NCBI GenBank assembly: GCA_029465975.1
Contig: CM055753.1
Location: 8,710,821-8,774,820, forward strand
Reading direction: 5' to 3'
DNA length: 64,000 nt
Source: Dallia pectoralis
Taxonomy: Eukaryota > Chordata > Actinopteri > Esociformes > Umbridae
Of this stretch, positions 37,401 to 46,574 are shown in pieces (position 1 is the first letter of the stretch; every line of letters begins with the position of its first letter). The notes under the pieces are model-generated. The model saw only the letters and a program-made list of their open reading frames with translations. It did not search any database and was not told where the DNA came from. Position numbers and translations under genes: made by a program.

Positions 37401-40400
37401 TTTTGTATCTCTTTCCATTTCTCACTGTACTCTTTGTCTGTCTTGATGGAACTCTCTCTCTCCCCGTCTCTGTATCTCTCCATCTCCAGTCAATCTATTT
37501 CTCTGCTTCTCTCTTTTTTCTATGTTATCATGCTTGAGACAGGGCACCATACTGACAACAGGGAGAGGGATGTTCACACAGTTGTTTTGATCCTGCAAGT
37601 CTGTTCTCTACTCTCATGCATTTCTGGAGTTTCGTTTCTCACCACAAGGTGGCACTAAAGCACATATGTTTTATATAACTTGCAAAGGCGAAACATGGTT
37701 AAAAAGATTTCTACCTCTAAGCATTGGAGTGTGCTTTCTGTGTAATTTGTGATCCTGTCTGTGTGTTTTGTAGTTTGTATTTGACGTGATAGTGTGTGTG
37801 TGTTTTATGTCAAATCTACATTCAATATAATCGTGTGTGTGTGTTTTATGTCAAATCTACATTCAATATAATCGTGTGTGTGTGTTTTATGTCAAATCTA
37901 CATTCAATATAATCGTGTGTGTGTGTGTGTTTTATGTCAAATCTACATTCAACATAATCATGCGTGTGTGTGTGTGTGTTTTGTGTAGTTTGTATTTGAC
38001 ATGATGGTGTGTGGGAAACTAAACTCCAACACAGCTCTGGAAGAGCTGGTCCTCCACTCCGCTGCTCCTCTAGACACAGCTGTTCGCCTGTCCAGAGCTC
38101 TGGCCCTGGCGGCTTTCAAGGAGAAGGATCGGTCCGTGGATCTCCAGGCCGCCGCACGGCATTGCGAGAGCCTTGCCTTTGACCTCCTCAGCTTGGCCTC
38201 GCCCGGGGGTCGTGATGCCCGCTTGGTGCTGAGAGCCGTGGACCACAGGGGGGTCAGTGTGCTGGACTGCCTGATCGAGGCCATGCAGAAGGAGGTGGTG
38301 GCCCATCCGGTGGTGCAGACGTACCTGACAGAGGTGTGGTACGGACCTCTGCAGTGGGACTCCTGGAGAATTGTTCTGCTGTTCTTCGGCCTGCTGATTT
38401 GTCCTCTGCTCTGGCTGTTCCTGTCACTGCCGCTCAAACACAGGTACACGCCTCAAACACAGGTACACGCCTCAAACACAGGTACACGCTCAAACACACG
38501 CTCAAACACAGGTACATGCTCAAACACAGGTATACGCTCAAACACAGGTACACGCTCAAACACAGGTATACGCTCAAACACAGGTACACGCTCAAACACA
38601 GGTACACGCTCAAACACAGGTACACGCTCAAACACACGCTCAAACACAGGTACACGCTCAAACACAGGTACACGCTCAAACACACGCTCAAACACAGGTA
38701 TACGCTCAAACACAGGTACACACTCAAACACAGGTACACGCCTCAAACACACGCTCAAACACAGGTACATGCTCAAACACAGGTACACGCTCAAACACAG
38801 GTACACGCTCAAACACAGGTACACGCTCAAACACAGGTACACGCCTCAAACACAGGTACACGCCTCAAACACAGGTAAACACATCGTTTACATGCAGGTT
38901 CAAGTGATTTCTGCACGGGCGCCTTTTTGAAATGTCAATGTTCACATTGAATTTGAAACTATTTGAGGCACATTAGGAGAGCTAAGACTGTTGCACGATT
39001 AACCCTTCAGCAGGAGCGTTCAGTCCAATCTCCCCAGGGGGTACACAACCATATCATGGGTTTGAGTGTTAATCGATCCCCTCCCCCCCCTCCGTCAGGT
39101 TTAACACCATCCCCATTTTGAAGTTCATGACCCACCTGGTGTCTCACATCTTCCTCCTGGCCCTGTTCATCATCAACATTGTGTACCCGCCGCTGAACCC
39201 CATCCACCTGGGTCGCCTGATGCCCGGCTGGGGGGAGTGGCTTCTCCTGATCTGGCTGGCGGGCATGCTGGTGTCTGAGCTCACCCAGCCCGGGGCACAC
39301 CAGGGCCTAGGCTGGATCCGGGTGCTCGTCCTGTGCTTCTCCGCCGCCGCCTGCTTCTGTCACCTCCTGGCCCTGGTTTTCCAGAACTGGCCTCCGTCCC
39401 ACCTCGACTGCCTGTTTGCCCGGAACGTCCTGCTGGCTGTGGCCATGTCCCTGGGGTTCATCCAGCTGCTGGAGTTCCTGACGTTCCACCATCTGTTCGG
39501 ACCTTGGACCATCATCATCAGGTCAGAGAGCGTTCCATCTCCCGGTGCTCGCATGTCTGTAAATGTGGCGATTTAATATTTCACTTAATGTAGTGTTCTG
39601 GAGCTGCGTTAATACTTCCTCCTGTTTGTCTTTTTGAATCTTATCATCATCGTCAACATCATCATCATCAGAGACCTGATGAAGGACCTGGGAAGGTTTG
39701 CTGTCATCATTGTCCTCTTCCATCACGCCTTTACCCTGAGCATGTGTGCCGTGTTACAGCCCGTTCACACTCCCAATTACAGCAGTGTCAGTGACTCCGC
39801 TGGTCTCCATGGCAACAAGGCCAATGCGTCGGCAAACCACGGGGCGGAGGAGACCGAAGTCCACACCATCGACAAGATATCCGTAAAGCTCTTCTTCGCC
39901 TTCTTCGGCATGTTGGGGGCCGAGCACATTCCCAAGCTGGATCGTTCGCCGCCTGCGGCCCTCAAAGTGGCTTTCCTGTTGTTCGGCATCTACATGGTGG
40001 TGACGGTGATCGTTTTAATCAACCTCCTCATCGCCATGATGAGTAACACCTACCAGCGCATCCAGGCCCAGTCGGACACCGAGTGGAAGTTCGGCCGGGC
40101 GGTGCTCATCCGGGAAATTAACCGGAAGTCCGGAACGCCGTCGCCGTTCAACCTATTCACCAATCTGTTCTTCTACGTCAAGGTTGTCTACAAACACCGA
40201 GGTCAGTTCCAGACTGGTTTTGGTAAACCCAGAACTAACACACTGTCTAATATGGTCAGTGGATAAAGTACCGCGAGAGATTGGTTAAGTTGATTGACAC
40301 TCCTCTATGTTAGCAATCAGTTATGGAACCGCTACAAAAGAAGCTAACACGCTACATGTGTGCTTTCAGACCGTGCATCACACGTGCACACTGTTAAATA

Positions 40401-41377
40401 CTATTACAATAAATACCAGTGTATTAAACTCTTATGCATGACTCACAGGTAAGATTTGCTCTGTGGGAAGCCGGGGGCTGATGATTGAGGAAGAGGATGT
40501 TGAAGGACTGACGGGGTCGGACACCGTTGACATGCTGTCTTACACACCCCTGGCCTGGATGAGGACCAATAAGAGGACGCAGATCCTCCCAGAGGGTTGG
40601 TCTCTGTTACTGCTGAAGCATTCCAAATCAACCCACTTAAATTGATTGTGTTTGAGTGATAACGTGTATTTCTATTTGTTTCAACTACCTGTTTAAATGT
40701 ATCTTTTGCATGACACATTTTTCTAACCGATTGTGATAAGTATGTATTGTGATACTTGCTCTGTACTGAGCAGCAGTTGATGTATGAGGTCAGTGTGTGT
40801 ACAGGTGTATGAGGGCAGTGTGTGGTCTCTGGTCATTACCTGTACAGATGTATGAGGGCAGTGTGTGGTCTCTGGTCATTACCTGTACAGATGTATGAGG
40901 GCAGTGTGTGGTCTCTGGTCATTACCTGTACAGATGTATGAGGGCAGTGTGTGGTCTCTGGTCATTACCTGTACAGGTGTATGAGGGCAGTGTGTGGTCT
41001 CTGGTCATTACCTGTACAGATGTATGAGGGCAGTGTGTGGTCTCTGGTCATTACCTGTACAGATGTATGAGGGCAGTGTGTGGTCTCTGGTCATTACCTG
41101 TACAGATGTATGAGGGCAGTGTGTGGTCTCTGGTCATTACCTGTACAGATGTATGAGGGCAGTGTGTGGTCTCTGGTATCATCTCGGGCGTCTTGTTTGT
41201 TCCACAGGTGATCAGCCCCAGACACCCATTTCCGGACACCCTGGGCAGGTGCATGCTGGACAGGTGCATGTGGAGCAGGTGACTGACTGGGCCGCGGTGG
41301 TTCAACGCTACCTGGCTCTGAGAGGAACAGCTCAGCACCCTTACAGACCCGGTCCAGCAGGAACTCAGACTCAATAG
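19586..41377 (+). CDS. trpn1: TRPN1 (NompC) mechanosensitive TRP channel, complete
   Basis: TRPN1/NompC is a force-gated cation channel whose long ankyrin spring tethers the pore to microtubules; in zebrafish it is needed for hair-cell mechanotransduction. Thirty exons join in phase to 1,644 aa, near the zebrafish length. Order: short N-terminus (1-46, exon 19586-19723), 29 ankyrin repeats (about 47-1070), linker and S1 (about 1195-1220), S2-S4 (about 1230-1320), S5 (about 1371-1393), pore loop with FFGMLGAEHIP (about 1440-1450), S6 (about 1461-1490, LINLLIAMMSNTYQ) and the TRP box WKFGRA (about 1502). The start MSETSPVSSG is the first ATG after a TATA box, and the stop is TAG. Every junction has GT-AG. 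The repeat count of 29 equals that of Drosophila NOMPC. I see no disruption. Confidence 0.96.
20009..20043. repeat. (ATAC)n microsatellite in trpn1 intron 1
   Basis: A short run of ATAC units is seen about 110 bp upstream of intron 1's 3' end. Intron 1 holds nothing else recognisable. Confidence 0.8.
20151..26503 (+). CDS. trpn1: trpn1 ankyrin exons 2-10
   Basis: Exon borders: 20151-20252, 21915-22010, 23168-23281, 23590-23694, 24422-24523, 24977-25078, 25325-25426, 25784-25882 and 26303-26503. Each of exons 2-9 codes one ankyrin repeat (96-114 nt) and exon 10 codes two (201 nt). All are phase 0 on both sides, so any one could be skipped without a frameshift. Typical signatures include DGRTALHIASEHSKEDIVKLL, DGQTPLHIAAWEGD and DGLTALHVAVQN; exon 2 is the most divergent (ESGLSLLMIAAREN). 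Confidence 0.93.
20253..21914. other. trpn1 intron 2
   Basis: A 1.66 kb intron with a (TG)n tract at about 20999-21020. I see no recognisable element in the rest. Confidence 0.6.
22011..23167. other. trpn1 intron 3 with L2-like tail and CA tract
   Basis: At about 22690-22800, the pieces 'gagtttttcctcgcc', 'aggcttggtgtttgtagaagcac' and an AT-rich end resemble the 3' part of fish L2-type elements. A CA-rich tract follows at 22817-22842, with short degenerate GTGTGTA/GAACGGG repeats to about 22960. Confidence 0.5.
23738..24107. repeat. 12-bp minisatellite in trpn1 intron 5
   Basis: About 30 copies of CAATACAGTGAC/CAATGCAGTGCC-type units. Variants alternate between TGCC, TGAC, TAAC and TGTC, with A/G at the fifth base. 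Confidence 0.95.
24524..24705 (+). repeat. Tandem copies of the exon 6 3' end with its donor
   Basis: The 3' half of ankyrin exon 6 plus its donor and about 20 bp of intron is repeated directly downstream. Copies start at about 24545 (with an internal deletion), 24604 and 24678 (truncated). GTGAGT donors stand at 24524 (authentic), 24583 and 24657. Confidence 0.92.
25441..25512. repeat. (CA)n microsatellite in trpn1 intron 8
   Basis: An interrupted CA tract begins about 15 bp after the exon 8 donor. Confidence 0.9.
26654..34395 (+). CDS. trpn1: trpn1 ankyrin exons 11-25
   Basis: Exon borders: 26654-26755, 26912-27010, 27123-27251, 27537-27665, 28288-28404, 28565-28663, 29392-29592, 29780-29878, 30894-31100, 32150-32251, 32452-32550, 32866-33015, 33188-33295, 33372-33569 and 34186-34395. 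Exons 17, 19, 24 and 25 (198-210 nt) each code two repeats and the rest code one, giving 19 repeats here and 29 with exons 2-10. All are phase 0. Exons 13, 14, 15 and 22 carry insertions in the repeat loops. The last two repeats (NGWTPLHYAAKAG and GRTPLQYAAGDN) lead into the linker helix before the membrane domain. Confidence 0.93.
27252..27298. repeat. (CA)n microsatellite in trpn1 intron 13
   Basis: An interrupted CA tract lies immediately after the exon 13 donor. A short GT run also precedes exon 13 (about 27080-27096). Confidence 0.85.
28020..28260. repeat. TTCTCCTGGTCCTG minisatellite in trpn1 intron 14
   Basis: Pyrimidine-rich units TTCTCCTGGTCCTG and TTCTTCTG are mixed over about 240 bp, ending about 30 bp before the acceptor of exon 15. 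Confidence 0.93.
29075..29320 (+). mobile_element. Internally deleted Tc1-like remnant in trpn1 intron 16
   Basis: 'cgactttgggagacaaattg', 'aaacgactgggtcag' and, further on, 'aggacttgaaggacctgctg' with 'tggtgccagataccacagg' match the two ends of a transposase gene very common in fishes. The middle is deleted, leaving about 250 bp on the + strand. Confidence 0.75.
29995..30660. repeat. Repeat-bearing block in trpn1 intron 18
   Basis: About five tandem copies of a 75-bp unit (containing ACATTATATTAAT and AACCAGGGACCTTAAATA) occupy about 30206-30580. The surrounding sequence to about 29995 and 30660 looks like one insertion, possibly a non-autonomous DNA element, but I found no convincing inverted ends. 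Confidence 0.7.
31115..32062. repeat. 32-bp minisatellite in trpn1 intron 19
   Basis: About 29 copies of a unit containing ATTAACTCTGGAGTTTCTCC and TAGACACGGTCC. Units are very uniform, varying mainly at AAC/GAC and ACACGG/ATACGG. The array starts about 15-20 bp after the exon 19 donor and nearly fills the intron. Confidence 0.97.
32551..32648 (+). repeat. Tandem copies of the exon 21 3' end with its donor
   Basis: The last 30 nt of exon 21 plus 19 nt of intron (period 49) are repeated twice. Copy 2 (32570-32599) keeps a GTATAT donor at 32600. Copy 3 (from 32619) ends in CTCATTT, losing the donor. The copies share two or more differences from the authentic exon end. Confidence 0.93.
33084..33187 (+). 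repeat. (TG)n tract at the exon 23 acceptor
   Basis: About 100 bp of (TG)n with GCG interruptions runs directly into GTGTGACAG|TCAGG, the acceptor of exon 23. No ordinary polypyrimidine tract is present. Confidence 0.95.
33590..33990. repeat. 44-bp minisatellite in trpn1 intron 24
   Basis: About nine copies of a G-rich unit with GAGACGTTATT, GGAAGGGCGTGGGGAGG and TTGTGGGGACGTTA. Early copies are more diverged than late ones. Confidence 0.93.
34404..37290 (+). repeat. 12-bp minisatellite array in trpn1 intron 25
   Basis: About 2.9 kb of TCTGTATCTATG and TCTGTATCTCTG units, with rare CCG and GAA variants. Local patterns recur (for example the CCG clusters near 35166, 35706 and 36364), indicating higher-order duplication. 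Stop-free frames result from a unit length divisible by three. The array starts about 10 bp after the exon 25 donor. Confidence 0.97.
37642..37655 (+). promoter_or_regulatory. CTCF-like motif
   Basis: CCACAAGGTGGCAC is close to the CTCF core CCACNAGGTGGCAG, in trpn1 intron 25. Motif likeness alone is weak evidence. Confidence 0.25.
37762..37988 (+). repeat. Decoy exon 26 acceptor and tandem units
   Basis: TTTTGTAG|TTTGTATTTGAC at about 37765-37784 duplicates the real acceptor and first codons of exon 26 (TTTTGTGTAG|TTTGTATTTGAC at 37989). Between them are about four copies of a 40-50 bp unit with TTTTATGTCAAATCTACATT and a TG run. The decoy frame meets a stop within about 20 codons. Confidence 0.88.
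37989..38443 (+). CDS. trpn1: trpn1 exon 26: linker and S1
   Basis: The exon begins FVFDMMVCGKLNSNTALEEL after acceptor TGTGTAG. It codes the ankyrin-to-membrane linker, then S1 (WRIVLLFFGLLICPLLWLFL), and ends in LKH plus two bases of an arginine codon completed by exon 27. The donor CACAG|GTACAC is the first copy of a minisatellite that repeats it downstream, and the exon start has a decoy copy about 218 bp upstream. Confidence 0.9.
38433..38880 (+). repeat. Donor-containing 18-19-bp minisatellite after exon 26
   Basis: About 23-25 copies of CTCAAACACAGGTACACG, a unit that spans the authentic exon 26 donor (CTCAAACACAG|GTACACG). Most copies therefore keep a CAG|GTACAC donor-like site. Shorter CTCAAACACACG units are interspersed. 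Confidence 0.95.
39099..40201 (+). CDS. trpn1: trpn1 exons 27-28: channel core S2-S6 and TRP box
   Basis: Exon 27 (39099-39521) codes S2, S3, S4 and the start of the S4-S5 linker. Exon 28 (39672-40201) codes S5, a long outer loop with a potential glycosylation site (NAS, about residue 1414), the pore helix and filter (SVKLFFAFFGMLGAEHIP), S6 and the TRP helix (EWKFGRAVLIREI). The phases (2/1 and 2/1) join cleanly. Confidence 0.93.
40449..41377 (+). CDS. trpn1: trpn1 exons 29-30: cytoplasmic C-terminus
   Basis: Exon 29 (40449-40595) codes an acidic stretch (GLMIEEEDVEGLTGSD), and exon 30 (41208-41377) codes the end through VTDWAAVVQRYLALRG to the stop TAG at 41375-41377. The intron between them is mostly a 43-bp tandem repeat. 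Confidence 0.88.
40776..41180. repeat. 43-bp minisatellite in trpn1 intron 29
   Basis: About nine copies of a unit containing TGTATGAGGGCAGTGTGTGG and TCATTACCTGTACAGA, almost identical. They fill the intron to within about 30 bp of the exon 30 acceptor. Confidence 0.96.
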
Positions 41378-42759
41378 CTCTGCCTAACATAACATACACA
41401 CTTGTTCCTTTTTATGAGCCAAAACACCTAGAACCAGGTCATTCCTTCAAGAACTGGGCCTAGAACTATGTATTTTCTTCAAGGGACAAGCCTGAACTGA
41501 GCCTAGACCCAGGCTTTGCTTTACCATTAGGAATCCAACACTGCCTTACCAAAGCCTCTGTCTTGCCTGGATTACAGGAATAACCTTTCAAACCAGACTA
41601 CTATCAATACACACACTACCTTACAATCAGTACACACATACCTATTAATCAATACATACACTACATTAATAATCAATACACACACTACCTTACAATAAGT
41701 ACACACATACCTATTAATCAATACACACTGTACCCTATAATCAATACACAAACTACCTTATAATCAATACACACACTACCTTACAATAAGTACACACATA
41801 CCTATTAATCAATACACACACTCTACCCTATAATCAATACACACACTACATTAATAATAAATACACACACTACCTTATAATCAATACACACACTACATTA
41901 ATAATCAATACACACACTACCTTATAATCAATACACACACTACATTAATAATCAATACACACACTACCTTACAATAAGTACACACATACCTATTAATCAA
42001 TACACACTGTACCCTATAATCAATACACAAACTACCTTATAATCAATACACACACTACATTAATAATCATTACACACACTACCTAATAATCAATACACAC
42101 ACTACATTTATAATCATTACACACACTACCGAATAATCAATACATACATGCCCTAATAATTAATACACACACTACATTAATAATCAATATTCACACTGTC
42201 TTCATTATCAATACACACACTACGTTAGTAATCAATACAAACACTACATTAATAATCATTACACACACTATCTTTATAATCAATACATTCACTGCCTTAA
42301 TAATCAATACATTCACTGCCTTAATAATCGATACCCACACTGCCTTAATAATCAATAAACACACTGCCTTAATAATCAATACACTTCCTTTATTATCGGT
42401 TGTTTTGGCCTGATTTTCATATACTTCATTTGGGATACAGTGCCCAGTTTTTTTAAACATTTCCTATCTGAATTTTGTCTATTTAATTAGGAGAAAATGC
42501 CTAGGAATGCATGAAAAAGAACCGATAAAGAATTAGCTGGATTTGGAATTCTCCTGCATCTGTGGGTTTTTTGTGAAGAGGCAAGTCCATAAGCGCAAAT
42601 GAGATGATATTGGGTAGAAAGATACATTTGAAATAATACAAATTTGCTTGAATTGGGATGTTATAATGTTCAGTTCTGCAGTTAGTCCTGTCTGATAGCT
42701 GTGTAGAGGACCAGTGTACTGGCAGTTTCTATTTTGTTTCGTGGGATGATTCAAATAAA
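41378..42759 (+). other. trpn1: trpn1 3' UTR/downstream region with AT-rich minisatellite
   Basis: About 41595-42395 is a degenerate array of units around AATCAATACACACACTACCTT. AATAAA hexamers occur within it, and a clean one lies at 42754-42759 followed by GT-rich sequence, a plausible distal poly(A) site. Confidence 0.6.
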
Positions 42760-44044
42760 CTCAGATCCCAGATATAATACGTCCTGTTGTTTTCTCTTCT
42801 TTTTGCAGGCAAACAAAAATAGACAGCCTTCATTCTTATTTTTGCTCAGATCATAATGTATTGCTTTTTAATAGAGAAAAGAAGCACAAAAATATTATTA
42901 TGTTATTAATATGTTAAACTGGCTTAGTTCAAGGTTGGTGTTCGGCCACTCTATTGTTGTGAGATTACGAATAAATTAATATTGCTTTATAATTTAACCC
43001 CCTTTGAAGCGCTGACAGCAGTCTAATAGTTTTACAGAACCCCTGAGGCATAGAGCTGTGCATAACTACCTTAACCAGAAAGCACATGGGTTGAGCAAGT
43101 AACTGAAAGGCTATTATCGTGCCCTTGGGACAGGCATTTAACTAAGCCCAAGATGCCTTACGCAAGTTACTCTGAAAACGAATTTAAGGTCGGAATTCTG
43201 CACAACTCAGGAGCTCTGTTACATAATGATAATGTTCAAACCTGTGTAATAGAACAATGTCCGTCCTGTCTGCTTTCACTGTCCTCTTGCTTTTTTCATT
43301 TTTACGTTCGGTAATTCCTCCCCCATCTTCCCCCAGTTCCCTCCCTGTGTCGTCTTCCCATCATGCAGGAGGATGAGCAGGAACTTTCTCATATCCAGGG
43401 AACTAAACCCAAACATCAGAGCCATCTGTGCTCCTCTCATCAATAACGTCAGAGATACGGGGGGAAGCCCCGCGCACACTTCCCTCGTTCTCCGTGATTA
43501 ACCGGCAGGATGTTGGTTTTACCAGGTGTCCAGCGAGTGAGATTGATCGAGTTGAAGCGTACAGCGTCCAATAAGTCACTGTTGATAGGACTCTGCTTAA
43601 CGTTTCTCCGGACAGACAGTGAGAAGAGTTGAGGAAATAACCTCAGGGTTTGTCCTAAAAAACGACTACTCTGGACTACACCCCTTGACAGTGCACTGGT
43701 TTTGAACAAGCTGAGTGCTGCGTAGGAAATAGCATGCCATTTGAGACACGTGTGCACAGTTCTCCCACCTTTCTCACTCCTCTAAGTGTGCTTTTCTTCC
43801 GGGTAACTTGTCGACCTACCTTCTGTGGTTCATAGAGGCCTTTGTGTGTAAATGTATATTTTAAAGTCGCTTTAATAAAGCTTAAAGACTAGGTCAAATG
43901 CTAGTTGTCTCGTTGTTGGGGCAGCTAAACCCAATAAAATGTGTTGTTTAGGTAATGTGTTTCCAATGCAGTTTGTTTTAGCGAGTCCAGTATGGACCAA
44001 GTTGCACTCATCGGTAGATTAAGATTAAAAATAAAAAAACATAT

Positions 44045-44160
44045 TGCTGCCACTTGGGTTCGATTCTGGCCTGCGTCCGTTGCAGCACAGTCTCCTCTGT
44101 CCTTCCCACTTTCACGATCACTCAAAGCGCATAAAAATGGCAAGAAAAACGTAAAAGAAA
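44045..44160 (+). mobile_element. tRNA-derived SINE-like fragment
   Basis: GGGTTCGATTCTGGCCTG resembles a polymerase III B box, followed by a C/T-rich body (CTGTCCTTCCCACTTTC), typical of fish tRNA-derived SINEs. Only the 3' part is recognised. Confidence 0.45.
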
Positions 44161-44414
44161 GGATATCTGAAACAAAGTGTGGCAAAACCTTGCAAGGCTC
44201 GTTATGAATTATTATCTGTCGCACTGTTGTCAGGGAGTAAAAGTCGGGCGCAGAGAGGGATTTAAATGAACGAGGTTTATTTCAGGAGACATAGGACTAA
44301 TGCTCCTTAACCAAAACTAACAGATGAAAATAACTGCACACGGTCTTGACCCCTGCACACGGTCTTGACCCCTGCACACGGTCTTGGCCCCTGTCTCTAA
44401 TGCACATATACTCT

Positions 44415-44512
44415 GTGCACAGGTTCGATTCTGGCCTGCGCCATTTCAGCGAGCTCTCTATCATTCCTGCTTTTCTATCTCAAAAATAATAAAGGTACAT
44501 TTGAAAAAAAGA
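44415..44512 (+). mobile_element. Second SINE-like fragment
   Basis: The B-box-like GGTTCGATTCTGGCCTGCG recurs, followed by CCATTTCAG, a C/T-rich body and AATAATAAAGGTAC, the usual tail of such SINEs. It is about 370 bp from the first copy and in the same orientation. Confidence 0.5.
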
Positions 44513-46574
44513 CAGTAAAGTTACGCAGAGAGGCAAAGCGCATTTATACGGAACTGGAACAAGTCAAACAGCACAACACTCTAAGGAAACATATGAAACG
44601 TATATATACAATCGATTATGTGAACAGTGAGCACCCGGTGAGCATAAAAGAATGAGACAGTCCAGAATGTGTTCATGATGAGACGAAAACCCGTGGTGAA
44701 CGGAATGAAACCTGCACCGTAGCCTGCTATGTCTGATTCCAGCCAGCAGAGTGCGCCACTGTCGCAGAAGCCTCATATCACAACATCGTAACACAGTGGT
44801 ACTTTGACTCGATTGACTTGACTTGATCTGTTTGAATTGAGTCGGCAATAACCCTCAATATCTCAGACACTACCGGCCCAATATAGACTTACCACAGGGT
44901 AATTGTACAGTATGTCTGGCTATAGAAATGCTCTCTGATCTGGTCTGTGTGATCTCCATGGTTACGTTTTTGGACCAAACTGGAGTGTTGCCTTGGCTGG
45001 AGATTTGGTGAGGATTGTGTCGTAAGCTTACAACGGGCGCTCTAATTCTGAATTTGCTTCACTCACCCCGAATAATTATGACCCGCCTGTGTTATTCATG
45101 GTTTGCCCTCTAAAACAACCTCTCCTGCCTGCAAAACAACTCATTGTGTCCGAACAAATGAAGCAATTGTTGTAAGTAATTGCCTGGCGAGACTAAACAT
45201 TACCTTAAAAAGCGTACTTCAGTCTTTTGAAAGATGTATTTTGTATTCAGCCGATATGATTCTGATCGTTGCTAATGTGCTGTCTGTGACATTATACTTT
45301 CTGCTGATTGGCTCTCTGTCGTGTTGAAAAGCACTCAAGGAGGGTCTCTAGTTGGTGGTCTCTCTCATGTTGATCGTACTGAGTCTCCTTAAAGGGGCAT
45401 TTCTACCCTTCGGGAAACCTTAGGTGGTTTGTATCGTGTTAGCTAGATTTGTGAGTCAGTGAGACTTGTGTCACAGATAACTGGCCAGGTGGAGTGCGGC
45501 AATGGGATTTGCGTGCTAAACAGAGACTTTATTACATCAGAATGTGTTTTTAGGGAAATTATGGAAAATTAAGTTACTTATATTTCCACTTTTCTGGGTA
45601 AATTCTATGTGTTAGATCGTGTCACCTTCTGCATAGTTGCAGTCCTTGATATTCAGAGCCATGGATTTTCTCTTAAGCAGATTTCTTGACAAATGTACAA
45701 CCTTTTTTATCTTGCAAAAAGTCTTGCTTTCCCCAAACTCAACTTCCGGGCCTCCCCATTTAATTGTTTTTCTTAGAACATAGACAGCCAAAGTTTTGAC
45801 GCTGACTTCACTAGTTAAACATTTTTTTTGTGGAATTCCGAAATCTTGGACTTGACTTTGGGAAATCCTGTATTGTCTAGACCCCCGCTGCCCAAAAGAA
45901 CACTTAGTGTACTTTCAGGCTTACTTCGGGTTTTGCGATACTGTAAATCCTAATATACACAGTTTCCAAGCCACTTTGGGGACAGAGAGTTGAAATATGG
46001 CTGCCGCCCTGTTCTCTGTCAACGTGACATGTTTATATTTGTTTTTAGCCGTGGACCCTTTCTCTATAGTGCCGGTTCGTCACACAGCTCTAAAAGCACA
46101 ATGCCACCACTGCAGACTGCTGTAATGCTGTAATTGGCTGCGTTGTGCAGGCTGGCGTTTATTTAAAATACACGTTTTCACTATTATCTCGTTGTTTATT
46201 TATATAGACACTTTTATACGTTTTTAAACGGTGCATTTTCAATTTAAAGAAAATATTTCGCTTGGCTTCGTGGCCATCGACGGGCACTCTTGTTAGATTC
46301 TCCCGAAAACGATTTCAACAAATTGTCCCAAATAATAACAGTCACCGAATATCAAATCATTGTGCGGTGAAAGGAAAGGTGCAGGGAGTTGGTAAAACTG
46401 GGCGCAACAGCGGTTGTAGAGCAGCCACTACGTGAGGAGATTTATGAGGATAGAAACAGAGCCTGACATCAGGACCACCCCAGAGACTCAAACAAACTTT
46501 AGATGCCCCCGTTCCTGTGTCAAGTCAATGTGGTGGAACATCCCGTGGAAGAAAAAAACATATAGATTTATAGA

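Larger units (their letters stand above)
42760..46574. other. Intergenic region between trpn1 and the 22-bp array
   Basis: No coding exon is recognised. The stretch contains the SINE-like tails listed separately and three copies of a 20-bp unit (GCACACGGTCTTGACCCCT) at about 44335-44395. The remainder is unstructured to my reading. Confidence 0.6.

Noticed and set aside
33888..37537. ORFs of 847 and 1,042 codons (Cys-Leu-Tyr and Ser-Val repeats)
   Set aside because: They are products of the stop-free 12-bp repeat in trpn1 intron 25.
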